Shown: piece by piece, positions 19,807-29,042 of the stretch
Layout: the number at the start of each line of letters is the position of its first letter
Position numbering within the stretch: the stretch's first letter is position 1
NCBI GenBank assembly: GCA_958443615.1
Contig: CAUCLI010000003.1
Coordinates: forward strand, 62,001 to 126,000
DNA length: 64,000 nt
Direction: 5' to 3'
Origin: an uncultured Collinsella sp.
GTDB lineage: Bacteria > Actinomycetota > Coriobacteriia > Coriobacteriales > Coriobacteriaceae
Translations under genes and position numbers: made by a program
The notes under the pieces: model-generated
Database searches by the model: none
Told to the model about the DNA's origin: nothing
Seen by the model: the letters and a program-made list of their open reading frames with translations, nothing else

Positions 19807-21051
19807 TCAAGCGCCCGTCGGGGCGATGTCGCCGGATGGGCGGATGTCCGCCTCGCCCGTCTTCAGGAACGTGTAGATCGCCTTGGAGTAGTAGGCCGAG
19901 CCCAACTCGGAGGGGTGGGAGTAGTCGCGCAGGAAATACCGGTCGTACTCGTGGGCGGAGAAGTCCGCCACCTGGACGCCCGCCTCGCGAGCCGCCTCGC
20001 GAATCATGCGGTAGTACCCCTGGCGCACATCGCAGGTGTAGATGGTCCGGTCGTACGCCTCGCCCTTGACCGGCTGTATGACGATGAGGGGCTCCACGCC
20101 CGTCTCCCGGCACACGTCGAGCACCATCTTGAAATCCTCGAATTCCTGGGTGCTGAAGAACTCGCCGTCATCGACCTTCCAGTTCTTCCTGGCGCCCGCG
20201 AGCCACGTCTCAAAATGTTTGTCGTACCAGGCGTCGTTCATGCCCAAGTCGTTGCGGGAGGCCCTGGCGCGCGCCTCGCGGTCGGCGCGGTCGAATACGG
20301 CGGACCAATCGGGTCCGCCCGCGGCGTCGACGCCGCCCGTCGGCCCTTCGTCGGCGGAGCGCGGCGCTTCCCCATCCGCGCCGTCCTCCCGGTCGGCCCG
20401 GTCGGCGGTCGCCATATCATGGGCGAGCCGCAGGTCGGACGCGATCGACTTGGCGGCGTCGTCCAAGTCGTCCACCAAACGGTCGACGGGGGTCCCGCCG
20501 TCGTCCTCCCCCACCCCGTACTCGTGCACGCGCTCGGCGACGCGATGCTTCAGCTCGCCGGAGATGGAGGCGTTCTCCATGAAGGCGTCGAGGGCCCCGC
20601 GGGAGTAGACCTCGGGGAAATCGCGCTCGGGACGCCGATAGGTCATGAACCATTGGATGCTCGGGAATATCACCACGCGCTTCGGCGCATCGGGGATGGA
20701 GGCGAACGCGCCGATCTCGATGGCCTGCCACAGATCGGCGCACCCGGCGCGACCGGCCATCATGGCGCTCACGTCATAAGCGCCCGGGGCGAGGAGGTTT
20801 CCCGGGTGCGAGAAGCCGGCGGGCGCGGGGTTGAGTTCCGAGGATCCGAACACGGGCACGGGCCCGTCCCCGCGCTCCGACCTCCGCTCATATTGCCCCC
20901 TCATGAACTGCCAGCTCGCCGCCTGCTGCGCCGTGGGGTAGGACACGCACGGGACGTCATCGTCGGTCAGGCGGTTCTCCCAAGCGTACGCCGCCGTTGC
21001 GACTGCCGCCAACGCGAGGGCGAGCACCAGTGCGGTGACGCGCTTTCTCAT
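19807..21051 (-). CDS. dltD: D-alanyl-lipoteichoic acid biosynthesis protein DltD
   Basis: A 414-residue protein with an N-terminal membrane anchor (about 4-25, VTALVLALALAAVATAAYAW), the SGNH-like motif VFGSSELNP (about 67-75) and the C-terminal DYSHPSELGSAYYSKAIYTF with the conserved Asp/His pair. DltD acts on the outer face and is thought to finish transfer of D-alanine to teichoic acid. A low-complexity charged insert (about 205-270, ADRADREDGADGE) is not usual in the family. AGGAGG overlapping the stop of the preceding small gene supports the ATG at 21051 over a GTG 9 nt upstream. Confidence 0.9.
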   Translation of the reverse strand: MRKRVTALVLALALAAVATAAYAWENRLTDDDVPCVSYPTAQQAASWQFMRGQYERRSERGDGPVPVFGSSELNPAPAGFSHPGNLLAPGAYDVSAMMAGRAGCADLWQAIEIGAFASIPDAPKRVVIFPSIQWFMTYRRPERDFPEVYSRGALDAFMENASISGELKHRVAERVHEYGVGEDDGGTPVDRLVDDLDDAAKSIASDLRLAHDMATADRADREDGADGEAPRSADEGPTGGVDAAGGPDWSAVFDRADREARARASRNDLGMNDAWYDKHFETWLAGARKNWKVDDGEFFSTQEFEDFKMVLDVCRETGVEPLIVIQPVKGEAYDRTIYTCDVRQGYYRMIREAAREAGVQVADFSAHEYDRYFLRDYSHPSELGSAYYSKAIYTFLKTGEADIRPSGDIAPTGA

Positions 21052-21063
21052 GCTCCCCACCTC

Positions 21064-21306
21064 CTAAAACTCGGCGTACACCGGACTCGCCGGCGCGCCG
21101 TACGGGGAGAACACGAAAAACCACACGAGCACGGCGACGAGGGCGAGCGCGACCGCGAACCACGCCGCGCCGGCACCGGGCGCGTCCGAATAGAACCACG
21201 CGCTCACGCGCGCAGGGGTCAGGGAGCGCAGATGCGCGAACGCGAACGGGCGGCGCACCGCGGCGCGCACCCCCTCGCCCGCCGCGCCCTCAGAGCGGGG
21301 GCTCAC
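21064..21306 (-). CDS. DltX-like small membrane protein between dltC and dltD
   Basis: An 80-residue protein with a positively charged N-terminal part, one TM helix (about 47-67, AAWFAVALALVAVLVWFFVF) and the C-terminal end SPVYAEF. Known DltX proteins are about 50 residues, have one TM helix and end in a FIYNEF-type motif whose tyrosine takes part in D-alanine transfer; VYAEF keeps the Tyr, Glu and Phe. The GTG at 21306 overlaps the dltC stop (GTGA); a GTG 36 nt downstream is an alternative start. In Firmicutes dltX precedes dltA, so the position here is different. Confidence 0.65.
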   Translation of the reverse strand: MSPRSEGAAGEGVRAAVRRPFAFAHLRSLTPARVSAWFYSDAPGAGAAWFAVALALVAVLVWFFVFSPYGAPASPVYAEF

Positions 21307-21548
21307 ATCCTCACCGCGATCTGCTCGATGATCTTGTCGACCGTGTTCATCTCCGCGCGCTCGACCGCCGTGGGGGCGATGTCCACGCCGAAGCGCTCCT
21401 CGATCTCGACGAGCACCTCGATGGCGGCGAGGGAATCCAAAAGCCCCGCCGCGAACAGGTCGATGTCGCGCTCCTCGCGCACGGCCTCGTCGTCGCAGAT
21501 GTCTTCCAGCATGTCGAGGACCTCCGCCTCGAGTTCGTTCCTATCCAT
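21303..21548 (-). CDS. dltC: D-alanyl carrier protein DltC
   Basis: An 81-residue acyl-carrier-type protein. The phosphopantetheine site is the serine of LLDSLAAIEV (about residue 37). The protein carries D-alanine as a thioester from DltA to DltB. The ATG at 21548 has AAGGAT upstream and overlaps the dltB stop by 8 nt, so the two are coupled. Confidence 0.93.
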   Translation of the reverse strand: MDRNELEAEVLDMLEDICDDEAVREERDIDLFAAGLLDSLAAIEVLVEIEERFGVDIAPTAVERAEMNTVDKIIEQIAVRM

Positions 21549-22749
21549 TGATGATCCTTTCCAACACATGGGCGACTTGCCCGGAGAACAATGCGAAGCC
21601 GATGACCGCCAGCTGCATGGTGATGAACCAGGACAGCATGCGATACCAGCGCTTCTTCTTGTTGCGCTTGTGAAACGAGGAGCGCTTCTGATACGCCTCG
21701 GTCGCCGCCAGCAGCGCGCCGTGGTACAAACCGTAGGCGAGGTAGTCGACCGTGAGGCCGTGCCACGCCCCCATCAGGAGCATGTCCGCCATGTAGGCGG
21801 CGCACGCGGTGTGCAGCCTGCTGGCGAACAGCTTGCGCTTGGTCGCCATGCGCACGAAGCGCATGAACACGAAATCGCGCAGCCACGTGGAGAGCGTGAT
21901 GTGCCAGCGGTTCCAGAAGTCCTTCATGTCCACCGCGAGGTACGGCGCGCGGAAATTGCCGGGCGTGGCGATGCCGAAGCAATAGCTCGCGCCCACCGCC
22001 ATGAGCGAATAGCCCGCGAAGTCGAAGAACAGGTAGAGCGCGTACACATAGGCGCGCGCGATCGCGCGGACCGCCGGGGGACCCGGGATGGAGGCGACCG
22101 CGGGCAGCCCCGCGAGCTGCGAAGCCGGGGCGGGGTCGATCGCCGTCTGGGCGATCGTGGCGAGGACGAGCTGCGACACCGCCCCCGCCAGCAGGAACAG
22201 GACGCCGCGCGTGAGCATGTCGACGTACTCGCCGCGCGGGATGACCCGGTCGGCGTCCTCGCGAAACCGCCTCGACCGGTCGATCGGACCCGAGGTGAAC
22301 GTGGCGAAAAACGTCAGGAAGTACAGGTAGTCGATGACGCCGAGGTCCTCGATGAGGCCATCGCGAATCTCGATGAGCACCTGCACCGCCTTGAAGGTGA
22401 GGTAGCTGATGCCGATGAAGCCCAGCAGGTTCGCGTCGAACACCGCCCCGATCTTGTAGATGACGAGCGGGGCGATCGTCGCCGCCAGCGAGCACCGATA
22501 GACGGCGAGGCTCTTCTCGCCGCCTCGCCAACTCCCCAACGTCGCCCTCATACCGAGAAACGCGACGACGAGGAACAAGGCGAACGCCGCGGCGCCCCGG
22601 GGACTGCCCGAGAACAGCATGACGAGCATCGCGCAGGACGCCGCGAAGCCGTAGTACTTGATACGCCTCTCCATGAGCCCCATCACCGCAGCGGGGACCG
22701 CAGCGGTGATGAGCGCGATGAAAAACGAGGGGGAGGTGTAGAAGCCCAT
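21541..22749 (-). CDS. dltB: D-alanyl transfer MBOAT protein DltB
   Basis: A 402-residue MBOAT-family membrane O-acyltransferase with about ten hydrophobic segments. The conserved blocks are FATFTSGPIDRSRRF (about 150-165), FWNRWHITLSTWLRDFVFM (about 285-303) and LLMGAWHGLTVDYLAYGLYHG (about 324-344), whose histidine is the invariant MBOAT residue. It accepts D-alanine from DltC at the inner face and passes it across the membrane. It lies 6 nt after dltA. Confidence 0.95.
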   Translation of the reverse strand: MGFYTSPSFFIALITAAVPAAVMGLMERRIKYYGFAASCAMLVMLFSGSPRGAAAFALFLVVAFLGMRATLGSWRGGEKSLAVYRCSLAATIAPLVIYKIGAVFDANLLGFIGISYLTFKAVQVLIEIRDGLIEDLGVIDYLYFLTFFATFTSGPIDRSRRFREDADRVIPRGEYVDMLTRGVLFLLAGAVSQLVLATIAQTAIDPAPASQLAGLPAVASIPGPPAVRAIARAYVYALYLFFDFAGYSLMAVGASYCFGIATPGNFRAPYLAVDMKDFWNRWHITLSTWLRDFVFMRFVRMATKRKLFASRLHTACAAYMADMLLMGAWHGLTVDYLAYGLYHGALLAATEAYQKRSSFHKRNKKKRWYRMLSWFITMQLAVIGFALFSGQVAHVLERIING

Positions 22750-22755
22750 CGGTGC

Positions 22756-24330
22756 CTACTTCTTCGTCTCGGCCAGGGCGCGGCGGTCGAGCTTGCCGTT
22801 GCCGGTCATGGGCAGGTCCTCGCGAAAGGCGATCTTCTTGGGGACCATGTAATGCGGCAGGGACTCGGAAAGGCGCTCCTTGAGCGCGAGGCCCTCGCGA
22901 AACGGCGTGTCGGCGAGGGGGCGCGCGGGAACCACATGGGCGACGAGGTGCGAGACCTTGCCGTCTCGGTACACCGGCGCCACCGCGGCGGCTGCGACCT
23001 CGGGCAGTCGGCGCAGGCGCCCCTCGATCTCACCGAGCTCGATGCGGAAGCCGTTGAGCTTGACTTGCAAGTCCAGACGGCCGCGGAAGTGCAGCATGCC
23101 CTCGGCGTCCAGGCATCCCTCGTCCCCGGTGCGGTACGTCCTCACGGCCCTCCCCTCGAGCTGGGCGATGCCGAAGGCGCCCTCCGTCAGGTCGGGCCGC
23201 CCGAAGTAGCCGCGCGCGACCGTGTCCCCCTCGATCACCACCTCGCCGAACGTGCCGGCGGGCACCTCCGCGCCCCGGTCGTCAACGATGCGGACGCGCG
23301 TGCCCAGTCGGGGCGCGCCCACGGGCAGGGGCTCGGCGGACGACGCCATCTCGGGCGTCACCTCGACCGAGGTGACCGCGACCGTGGACTCCGTGGGGCC
23401 GTAGGTGTTGACCACGCGGGCGCGGGGAAACCGGTCGAGCAGCCGGGCGGCGACGGCGTTCGGCAGCGTCTCACCGCAGAACAGGAAGAGCCTGAGGTCG
23501 GGCATGACGCGCTCGTCGAAATCGGCGTTCGCCAGGCAGAGCTCGGCGAACGAGGGCGTGGACACCCAAACCGACGCATGGCTCTCGGCGAGGGCGGCCA
23601 GCTGGGCCGCCATGCTCTGCTGGGTCTCGAACGCGAGTGAATAGAGCGTCCCGCCACCGCCGAGCGCGCCCGCCAGCTCGAACACCGACAGGTCGAACGA
23701 GAACGGCGCCTGGTCGATCCACACCGCCCCCTCCTCGACGCCGTCGGCGCCGGCATGGGCGAGTTCGAGGTCCCAGTCGCAGAAGTTGTCGAAGCACGCC
23801 GCCGTCACCTCGACGCCCTTGGGCGCCCCGGTCGACCCGGATGTGAACAGGACGTAGGCGAGGTCCTCCCCGTCGATCCAGCGCGCGGGGTCGGAATGGC
23901 CCGCCGCGGCGACGAGTTCGCCGATGGCCCGATGCTCGATGGTCTTGACGGGAGGCATCTCGTCGCAAGTCGGGAACTCGCCGACCGCCAACACGAGCGG
24001 CGCGGCGGCCTCGTCCTCACCGGAGAGGGACGCGGCGATCTGCGTTGCGATCGAGGCGGTGCGCGCAGGGGGCACCGAATAGCCGTCGATGGGGACGTAC
24101 GGGCAACCCGACTTCATGCAGGCGAGGAAGCACACGGCCATGAAGGGGTCCTTGTTCCCGTACACCATGACGGGCGCACCCGCGTCGACCCGCTTGGAGA
24201 TCTGCGATGCGAGCGCCTCCGACGCCGCCCACAGCTCCCCATAGGTGAGCTCCATCCCCGTCGACGCGCGGACGGCGACCCTCATCGGCCACTCACGCGC
24301 GAAGCGCTCGATGTTGTCCAGATACCTCAC
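22756..24330 (-). CDS. dltA: D-alanine--D-alanyl carrier protein ligase DltA
   Basis: A 524-residue adenylation enzyme. Core motif A3 is LAYVLFTSGSTGAPKGVEV (about 150-168), A5 is VVNTYGPTESTVAVTSVEV (about 299-317) and A8-A10 are YRTGDEGCLDAEGMLHFRGR to TGNGKLDRRAL near the C terminus. It activates D-alanine with ATP and loads DltC. The start is a GTG at 24330 with AAGGGATGA about 14 nt upstream, a rather weak ribosome site. It is the first gene of dltA-B-C-X-D. A G10 tract lies 62 nt upstream. Confidence 0.94.
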   Translation of the reverse strand: MRYLDNIERFAREWPMRVAVRASTGMELTYGELWAASEALASQISKRVDAGAPVMVYGNKDPFMAVCFLACMKSGCPYVPIDGYSVPPARTASIATQIAASLSGEDEAAAPLVLAVGEFPTCDEMPPVKTIEHRAIGELVAAAGHSDPARWIDGEDLAYVLFTSGSTGAPKGVEVTAACFDNFCDWDLELAHAGADGVEEGAVWIDQAPFSFDLSVFELAGALGGGGTLYSLAFETQQSMAAQLAALAESHASVWVSTPSFAELCLANADFDERVMPDLRLFLFCGETLPNAVAARLLDRFPRARVVNTYGPTESTVAVTSVEVTPEMASSAEPLPVGAPRLGTRVRIVDDRGAEVPAGTFGEVVIEGDTVARGYFGRPDLTEGAFGIAQLEGRAVRTYRTGDEGCLDAEGMLHFRGRLDLQVKLNGFRIELGEIEGRLRRLPEVAAAAVAPVYRDGKVSHLVAHVVPARPLADTPFREGLALKERLSESLPHYMVPKKIAFREDLPMTGNGKLDRRALAETKK

Positions 24331-24385
24331 GTCTCATCTCATCCCTTCATCGCGGCCGTCCGGGCCCTTCGCCCGATCCTCGGAA

Positions 24386-24417
24386 AGGCTACCCCCCCCC
24401 CGAGGCGTTCTTGGCAA
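24386..24417 (-). promoter_or_regulatory. Possible dlt promoter with a G10 tract in the spacer
   Basis: On the minus strand TTGCCA (24417-24412) and TAGCCT (24391-24386) are separated by 20 bases that end in ten consecutive G (24401-24392). The -35 is fair and the -10 weak. Long G tracts are prone to slippage; at seven G the spacer would be 17 bp. The promoter assignment is a guess; the tract itself is certain. Confidence 0.35.
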
Positions 24418-24769
24418 GAGCGTTCTCGACGCGAACCGATTTCACGCGGGCGCGCCCGGAACCTTCCAACAGGCCCCATTCTGCCCGTCCAACCTTGACG
24501 CATCCTTACCATCGGATGACGTTTGCGTAAGAGTGGTTATGAACGACTGAAGTCGGAAACGGACCGCCGAGATGTGTGGACGAACAGAGGCGAAACGCTC
24601 CCGTCCCCAATTTGCGCACCTGCGCGGCCACTCGGAACAGAGGCGTGACGTATTATTGAAGGGTTAGCAAACCGTCCGGTTCAAGGCGGTGCGCGAAGGG
24701 CGCCCGCGCGCCGCGCGCGCCGACCGCCGCCGACGGAGACGACCCGTTCAGAAAGAAGGGCAGGACTCA
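24418..24769. other. purL: Upstream region of purL
   Basis: About 350 bases without a recognisable gene. A plus-strand TATTAT at 24651-24656 is the best -10 for purL but lacks a good -35. A degenerate copy of the CCCGTCCCCAATT element is at 24600-24620. The 110-nt leader before purL is very GC-rich (GCGCCCGCGCGCCGCGCGCG near 24698). No riboswitch that I can name was recognised. Confidence 0.4.
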
Positions 24770-27700
24770 ATGGTCTCTCGCGTGTACGTAGAGAAGAAAC
24801 CCGGGTTTGACGTCGAGGCGAAGCAGCTGCTCGCCGAGCTTCGCGACACCCTGGGCATCGAGGCGCTCACGGCCTTGCGCGTCATCAACCGCTATGACGT
24901 CGAAGGCATCGACGACGAGCTGTTCGCTCGCTGCGTGCCCACCGTGTTCTCCGAGCCGCAGGTCGACTTCGCCTACGACGAGCTCCCCACCCCCGACGAC
25001 GCCACCGTGTTCGCCGTGGAGGCGCTCCCGGGCCAGTTCGACCAGCGCGCCGCCTCCGCCGCCGAGTGCGTCCAGCTGATCTCCCAGGGCGAGCGCCCCA
25101 CCGTGCGCTCCGCCAAGGTCTACCTGCTCTCCGGCGAGCTCTCCGCCGAGGACTTCGACGCCATCAAGGGTTACGTGATGAACCCCGTCGAGTCGCGCAT
25201 CGCCGCGCTCGACAAGCCGGACACCCTCACCCAGGAGATCCCCGACCCCGAGCCGGTCGAGGTCATCGACGGCTTCCGCGAGATGGACGAGGCCGCCCTG
25301 GCGGCGTTCATCGCCGAGCGCGGTCTTGCCATGGACGAGGCCGATATCGCGTTTTGCCAGCAGTACTTCAAAGATGAGGACCGCGACCCCACCATCACCG
25401 AGATCCGCGTGATCGACACGTACTGGTCCGACCACTGCCGCCACACCACCTTCGGCACCAACCTTCAGAACATCGAGATCGACGACGCCGCCGTCGAGGC
25501 AGCCTTCAACCGCTACCTGGAGATGCGTTCGCAGCTCGGCCGCGACGAGAAGCCCGTCTGCCTCATGGACATGGGCACCATCGGCGCGAAGTGGCTTAAA
25601 GCCCAGGGCGTCCTCACCGACCTCGACGAGTCCGAGGAGATCAACGCCTGTACCGTCAAGGTGACCGTCGACGTCGACGGCGAGGACCAGGAGTGGCTCT
25701 TCCTCTTCAAGAACGAGACCCACAACCACCCCACCGAGATCGAGCCCTTCGGCGGCGCGGCGACCTGCGTGGGCGGCGCGATCCGCGACCCGCTCTCCGG
25801 CCGCTCTTACGTCTACCAGGCCATGCGCGTCACCGGCGCGGCCGACCCGACCGTCCCCGTGAGCGAGACGATCGCCGGCAAGCTCCCGCAACGCAAGATC
25901 GTGACCACCGCCGCCGCCGGCTATTCCTCCTACGGCAACCAGATCGGCCTTGCCACCGGCCAGGTCTCCGAGCTCTACCACCCCGGCTACATGGCCAAGC
26001 GCATGGAGGTCGGCGCCGTGGTGGGCGCCACCCCCGCGAGCCACGTCCGCCGCGAGTGCCCCGCGCCCGGCGACAAGATCGTCCTGCTCGGCGGCCGCAC
26101 CGGCCGTGACGGCATCGGCGGCGCCACCGGCTCCTCCAAGGCCCACAACGTCGAGTCCATTGAGAAGGACGGCGCCGAGGTCCAGAAGGGCAACGCCCCC
26201 ATGGAGCGCAAGCTGCAGCGCCTGTTCCGCCGCGGCGACGCCTGCCGCCTGATCAAGCGCTGCAACGACTTCGGCGCGGGCGGCGTGTCCGTCGCCGTGG
26301 GCGAGCTGGCCGACGGCCTCTACATCGACCTCGACATGGTCACCAAGAAGTACGACGGCCTCGACGGCACCGAACTCGCGATCTCCGAGTCCCAGGAGCG
26401 CATGGCCGTGGCCGTGGCCGAGGCCGACGTCGAGGAGTTCATGGGCTATGCCGCCGAGGAGAACCTCGAGGCGACTGTGATCGCCGAGGTCACGCACGAG
26501 CCTCGCGTCCGCATGGCCTGGCAGGGCGACGCGATCGTGGACCTCTCCCGCGACTTCCTCAACTCCAACGGCGCGCCCAAGTACCAAGACGTCCACGTCG
26601 TGGCGCAGGGCATCGCCCCCATCGACCCCGAGAGCGAGCTGGCCGAGGCCGCGCTCGAGGAGTTCGGCACCCTCGAGGGCATCTACGAGAGCACCGTCCC
26701 CATGGTGCCGGGCGCCGAGACCTGCGAGTCCTTCCACGACGCCATGACCGAGCTCGTGGGCGACCTCAACGTGTGCTCCAACAAGGGCCTCTCCGAGCGC
26801 TTCGACTCCACCATCGGCGCGGCGACCGTGCTCATGCCCTTCGGCGGCACCCGGCAGCTCACCCCGAGCCAGGCGATGGTCGCCAAGTTCCCGGTCGACG
26901 GCGAGACCACCACGGTCTCCGGCATGGCCTGGGGCTTCAATCCCTACATCATGGACGCCGACCAGTACCGCGGCGCCTACCTCTCCGTCGTCGAGAGCAT
27001 CTCCCGCCTCGTGGCCACCGGCTTCGACCATGAGAAGGTCTACCTGTCCTTCCAGGAATACTTCGAGCGCCTGCGCGACGTGCCCGAGCGCTGGGGCAAG
27101 CCCATGGCTGCGGTGCTCGGCGCCCTCATGGCCCAGGTCGAGCTCGGCGCCGGCGCCATCGGCGGCAAGGACTCCATGTCCGGCTCCTTCGAGGACCTCG
27201 ACGTCCCGCCGACGCTCATCTCCTTCGCCGTGGCCGTGGACAAGCTCGCCAACGTGGTGTCGCCCGAGTTCAAGGGCGCCGGCCACCGTGTCGCGCTGAT
27301 CCAGCCCACCTACCAGGTCGACGACCTCCTGCCCGAGCCCGCCTCCCTGCTCGCGGCCTTCCGCACCGTCGAGGGCCTCGTGCGCGAGGGCCGCGCGCTC
27401 TCCGTGTCCACCGCGGGCTTCGGCGGCCTGGCCGAGATCCTGTTCAAGGCCTGCCTGGGCAACCGCCTGGGCTTCGAGGTGTCCGAGGCCTACTACGAGG
27501 CCGACGCGCGCGACCTGTTCGACCACTCCTACGGTTGCTTCGTCGTCGAGCTCGACGAGGGCGCCGCGCTGCCCGAGGTCGAGGGCGCGTGCGTGGTCGA
27601 GCTCGGCGTGACCTGCGAGCCCTACGAGTTCACCGCCTACGGCGAGACGCTCGATATGGCCGAGCTGCAGGAGGCCTGGGCGAGCACGCTCGAGGGCGTG

Positions 27701-28618
27701 TTCCCCTACCGCAGCGCCGCCGACGATGTCGACGCCCCCGAGGAGCTCATCCCCGAGGAGCGCTACCGCTGCGAGGAGGAGGGCCGCATCCGCGCCACCT
27801 ATGGCGGCCTGAAGATCGCCAAACCGCGCGTGATCATCCCGGTCTTCCCCGGCAACAACTGCGAATTCGACTCCGCGCGCGCCTTCACCGCCGCCGGCGC
27901 CGAGGCCGACGTCTTCGTGATCAACAACCTCACGCCCGAGAACGTCGCCGAATCCACCCGCGAGCTTGCGCGCCGCATCCGCGAGTCCCAGATCGTCATG
28001 ATCCCGGGCGGTTTCTCCGGTGGCGACGAGCCCGACGGCTCCGCCAAGTTCATCACCGCGTTCTTCCGCGCCCCCGAGGTCACCGAGGCAGTGCGCGACC
28101 TGCTGCAGGCCCGCGACGGTCTGATGCTCGGTATCTGCAACGGCTTCCAGGCGCTCGTCAAGCTGGGTCTCGTGCCCTACGGCGACATCGTCGACGCCAC
28201 CGCGGACGCCCCGACGCTCACCTTCAACGAGATCGGACGCCACCAGAGCCGCCTCGTCCGCACCCGTATCTGCAGCGACCTGTCGCCCTGGCTCACCAAG
28301 TGCGACCCCGATGAGCTCTACACCGTGGCCATCTCCCACGGCGAGGGCCGCTTCGTGGCGAACGACGAGGTACTGGAGCAGCTCCGCGCCGGTGGCCAGA
28401 TCGCCACGCAGTACGTCGACTTGGCGGGCATGCCCTCCATGGACCTCGACGTGAACCCCAACGGCTCCGTCGCCTGCATCGAGGGCATCACCAGCCCCGA
28501 CGGCCGCGTATTCGGCAAGATGGGCCACGTGGAGCGTCGCGGCGACGGCCTGTACAAGAACGTCCCCGGCGAGAAGTTCATGCCGCTGTTCGAGAGCGGC
28601 GTGGCCTACTTCGGGTAG
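24770..28618 (+). CDS. purL: Phosphoribosylformylglycinamidine synthase, single-chain PurL
   Basis: A 1,282-residue large-type FGAM synthase of purine synthesis, which uses glutamine and ATP to convert FGAR to FGAM. The N-terminal PurS-like and linker parts (about 1-200) are followed by DTYWSDHCRHTTFGTNL (about 212-228), two AIRS-type synthetase halves, and a C-terminal class I glutamine amidotransferase from about 1018 (RVIIPVFPGNNCEFDSARAF). The nucleophile is in LGICNGFQAL (Cys about 1123) and the histidine in AISHGEGRF. The ATG at 24770 has AGGA 4 nt upstream; the frame stays open upstream without similarity. No other pur gene is adjacent. Confidence 0.96.
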   Translation: MVSRVYVEKKPGFDVEAKQLLAELRDTLGIEALTALRVINRYDVEGIDDELFARCVPTVFSEPQVDFAYDELPTPDDATVFAVEALPGQFDQRAASAAECVQLISQGERPTVRSAKVYLLSGELSAEDFDAIKGYVMNPVESRIAALDKPDTLTQEIPDPEPVEVIDGFREMDEAALAAFIAERGLAMDEADIAFCQQYFKDEDRDPTITEIRVIDTYWSDHCRHTTFGTNLQNIEIDDAAVEAAFNRYLEMRSQLGRDEKPVCLMDMGTIGAKWLKAQGVLTDLDESEEINACTVKVTVDVDGEDQEWLFLFKNETHNHPTEIEPFGGAATCVGGAIRDPLSGRSYVYQAMRVTGAADPTVPVSETIAGKLPQRKIVTTAAAGYSSYGNQIGLATGQVSELYHPGYMAKRMEVGAVVGATPASHVRRECPAPGDKIVLLGGRTGRDGIGGATGSSKAHNVESIEKDGAEVQKGNAPMERKLQRLFRRGDACRLIKRCNDFGAGGVSVAVGELADGLYIDLDMVTKKYDGLDGTELAISESQERMAVAVAEADVEEFMGYAAEENLEATVIAEVTHEPRVRMAWQGDAIVDLSRDFLNSNGAPKYQDVHVVAQGIAPIDPESELAEAALEEFGTLEGIYESTVPMVPGAETCESFHDAMTELVGDLNVCSNKGLSERFDSTIGAATVLMPFGGTRQLTPSQAMVAKFPVDGETTTVSGMAWGFNPYIMDADQYRGAYLSVVESISRLVATGFDHEKVYLSFQEYFERLRDVPERWGKPMAAVLGALMAQVELGAGAIGGKDSMSGSFEDLDVPPTLISFAVAVDKLANVVSPEFKGAGHRVALIQPTYQVDDLLPEPASLLAAFRTVEGLVREGRALSVSTAGFGGLAEILFKACLGNRLGFEVSEAYYEADARDLFDHSYGCFVVELDEGAALPEVEGACVVELGVTCEPYEFTAYGETLDMAELQEAWASTLEGVFPYRSAADDVDAPEELIPEERYRCEEEGRIRATYGGLKIAKPRVIIPVFPGNNCEFDSARAFTAAGAEADVFVINNLTPENVAESTRELARRIRESQIVMIPGGFSGGDEPDGSAKFITAFFRAPEVTEAVRDLLQARDGLMLGICNGFQALVKLGLVPYGDIVDATADAPTLTFNEIGRHQSRLVRTRICSDLSPWLTKCDPDELYTVAISHGEGRFVANDEVLEQLRAGGQIATQYVDLAGMPSMDLDVNPNGSVACIEGITSPDGRVFGKMGHVERRGDGLYKNVPGEKFMPLFESGVAYFG

Positions 28619-28646
28619 TTGCACCGTCTCATGCCTTAAGGCTTTC

Positions 28647-28684
28647 AAAGGCGAGGTCCCCATCAGATGGGACCTCGCCTTTTT
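28647..28684 (+). terminator. purL: Intrinsic terminator of purL
   Basis: A perfect 14-bp stem AAAGGCGAGGTCCC (28647-28660) / GGGACCTCGCCTTT (28669-28682) with loop CATCAGAT, followed by a T-run to 28684, lies 29 nt after the purL stop. Confidence 0.95.
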
Positions 28685-28691
28685 CGACGGC

Positions 28692-29029
28692 ATGCAGGAC
28701 GCTCACCCGCAGGCAGGATCCCTTGGCCCGCAGGCGGGATTCTTTGCCCGCCGCGCCAGCGAGCGTCTCGCTGACCTCCAGGGGACGTTCGATGTCATCG
28801 TCACCAGCGCAGGCACCATCACCTGGCTGCCCGAGCTCGTCGGCTGGGCAAGATCCATCGAGAGCCTCCCCCCCCCCGCGGCGTCTTCATGATCCGCGAC
28901 GACCACCCCCTGCTCTTTGCATTGGATTGCTCAGGGTTCGAGGTGATTGGCGACTACAAGTCGGGATCGTGCTGCACCTACGAGGACGACGCCAGCTACA
29001 CGACCGCGCCCGACGTGAAGGCGCGATAA
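28692..29029 (+). pseudogene. Remnant of a class I SAM-dependent methyltransferase
   Basis: The first frame gives ERLADLQGTFDVIVTSAGTITWLPEL and GWARSIESL, which resembles the central part of small class I methyltransferases. It then runs into a C10 tract (28868-28877) and stops. A second frame continues with GVFMIRDDHPLLFALDCSGF to a stop at 29029. The N-terminal SAM-binding glycine motif is absent. With C8 or C11 the two frames would join. It lies directly after the purL terminator and looks like a decayed, 5'-truncated gene. Confidence 0.65.
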
Positions 29030-29042
29030 ACCCCGCATTGAA

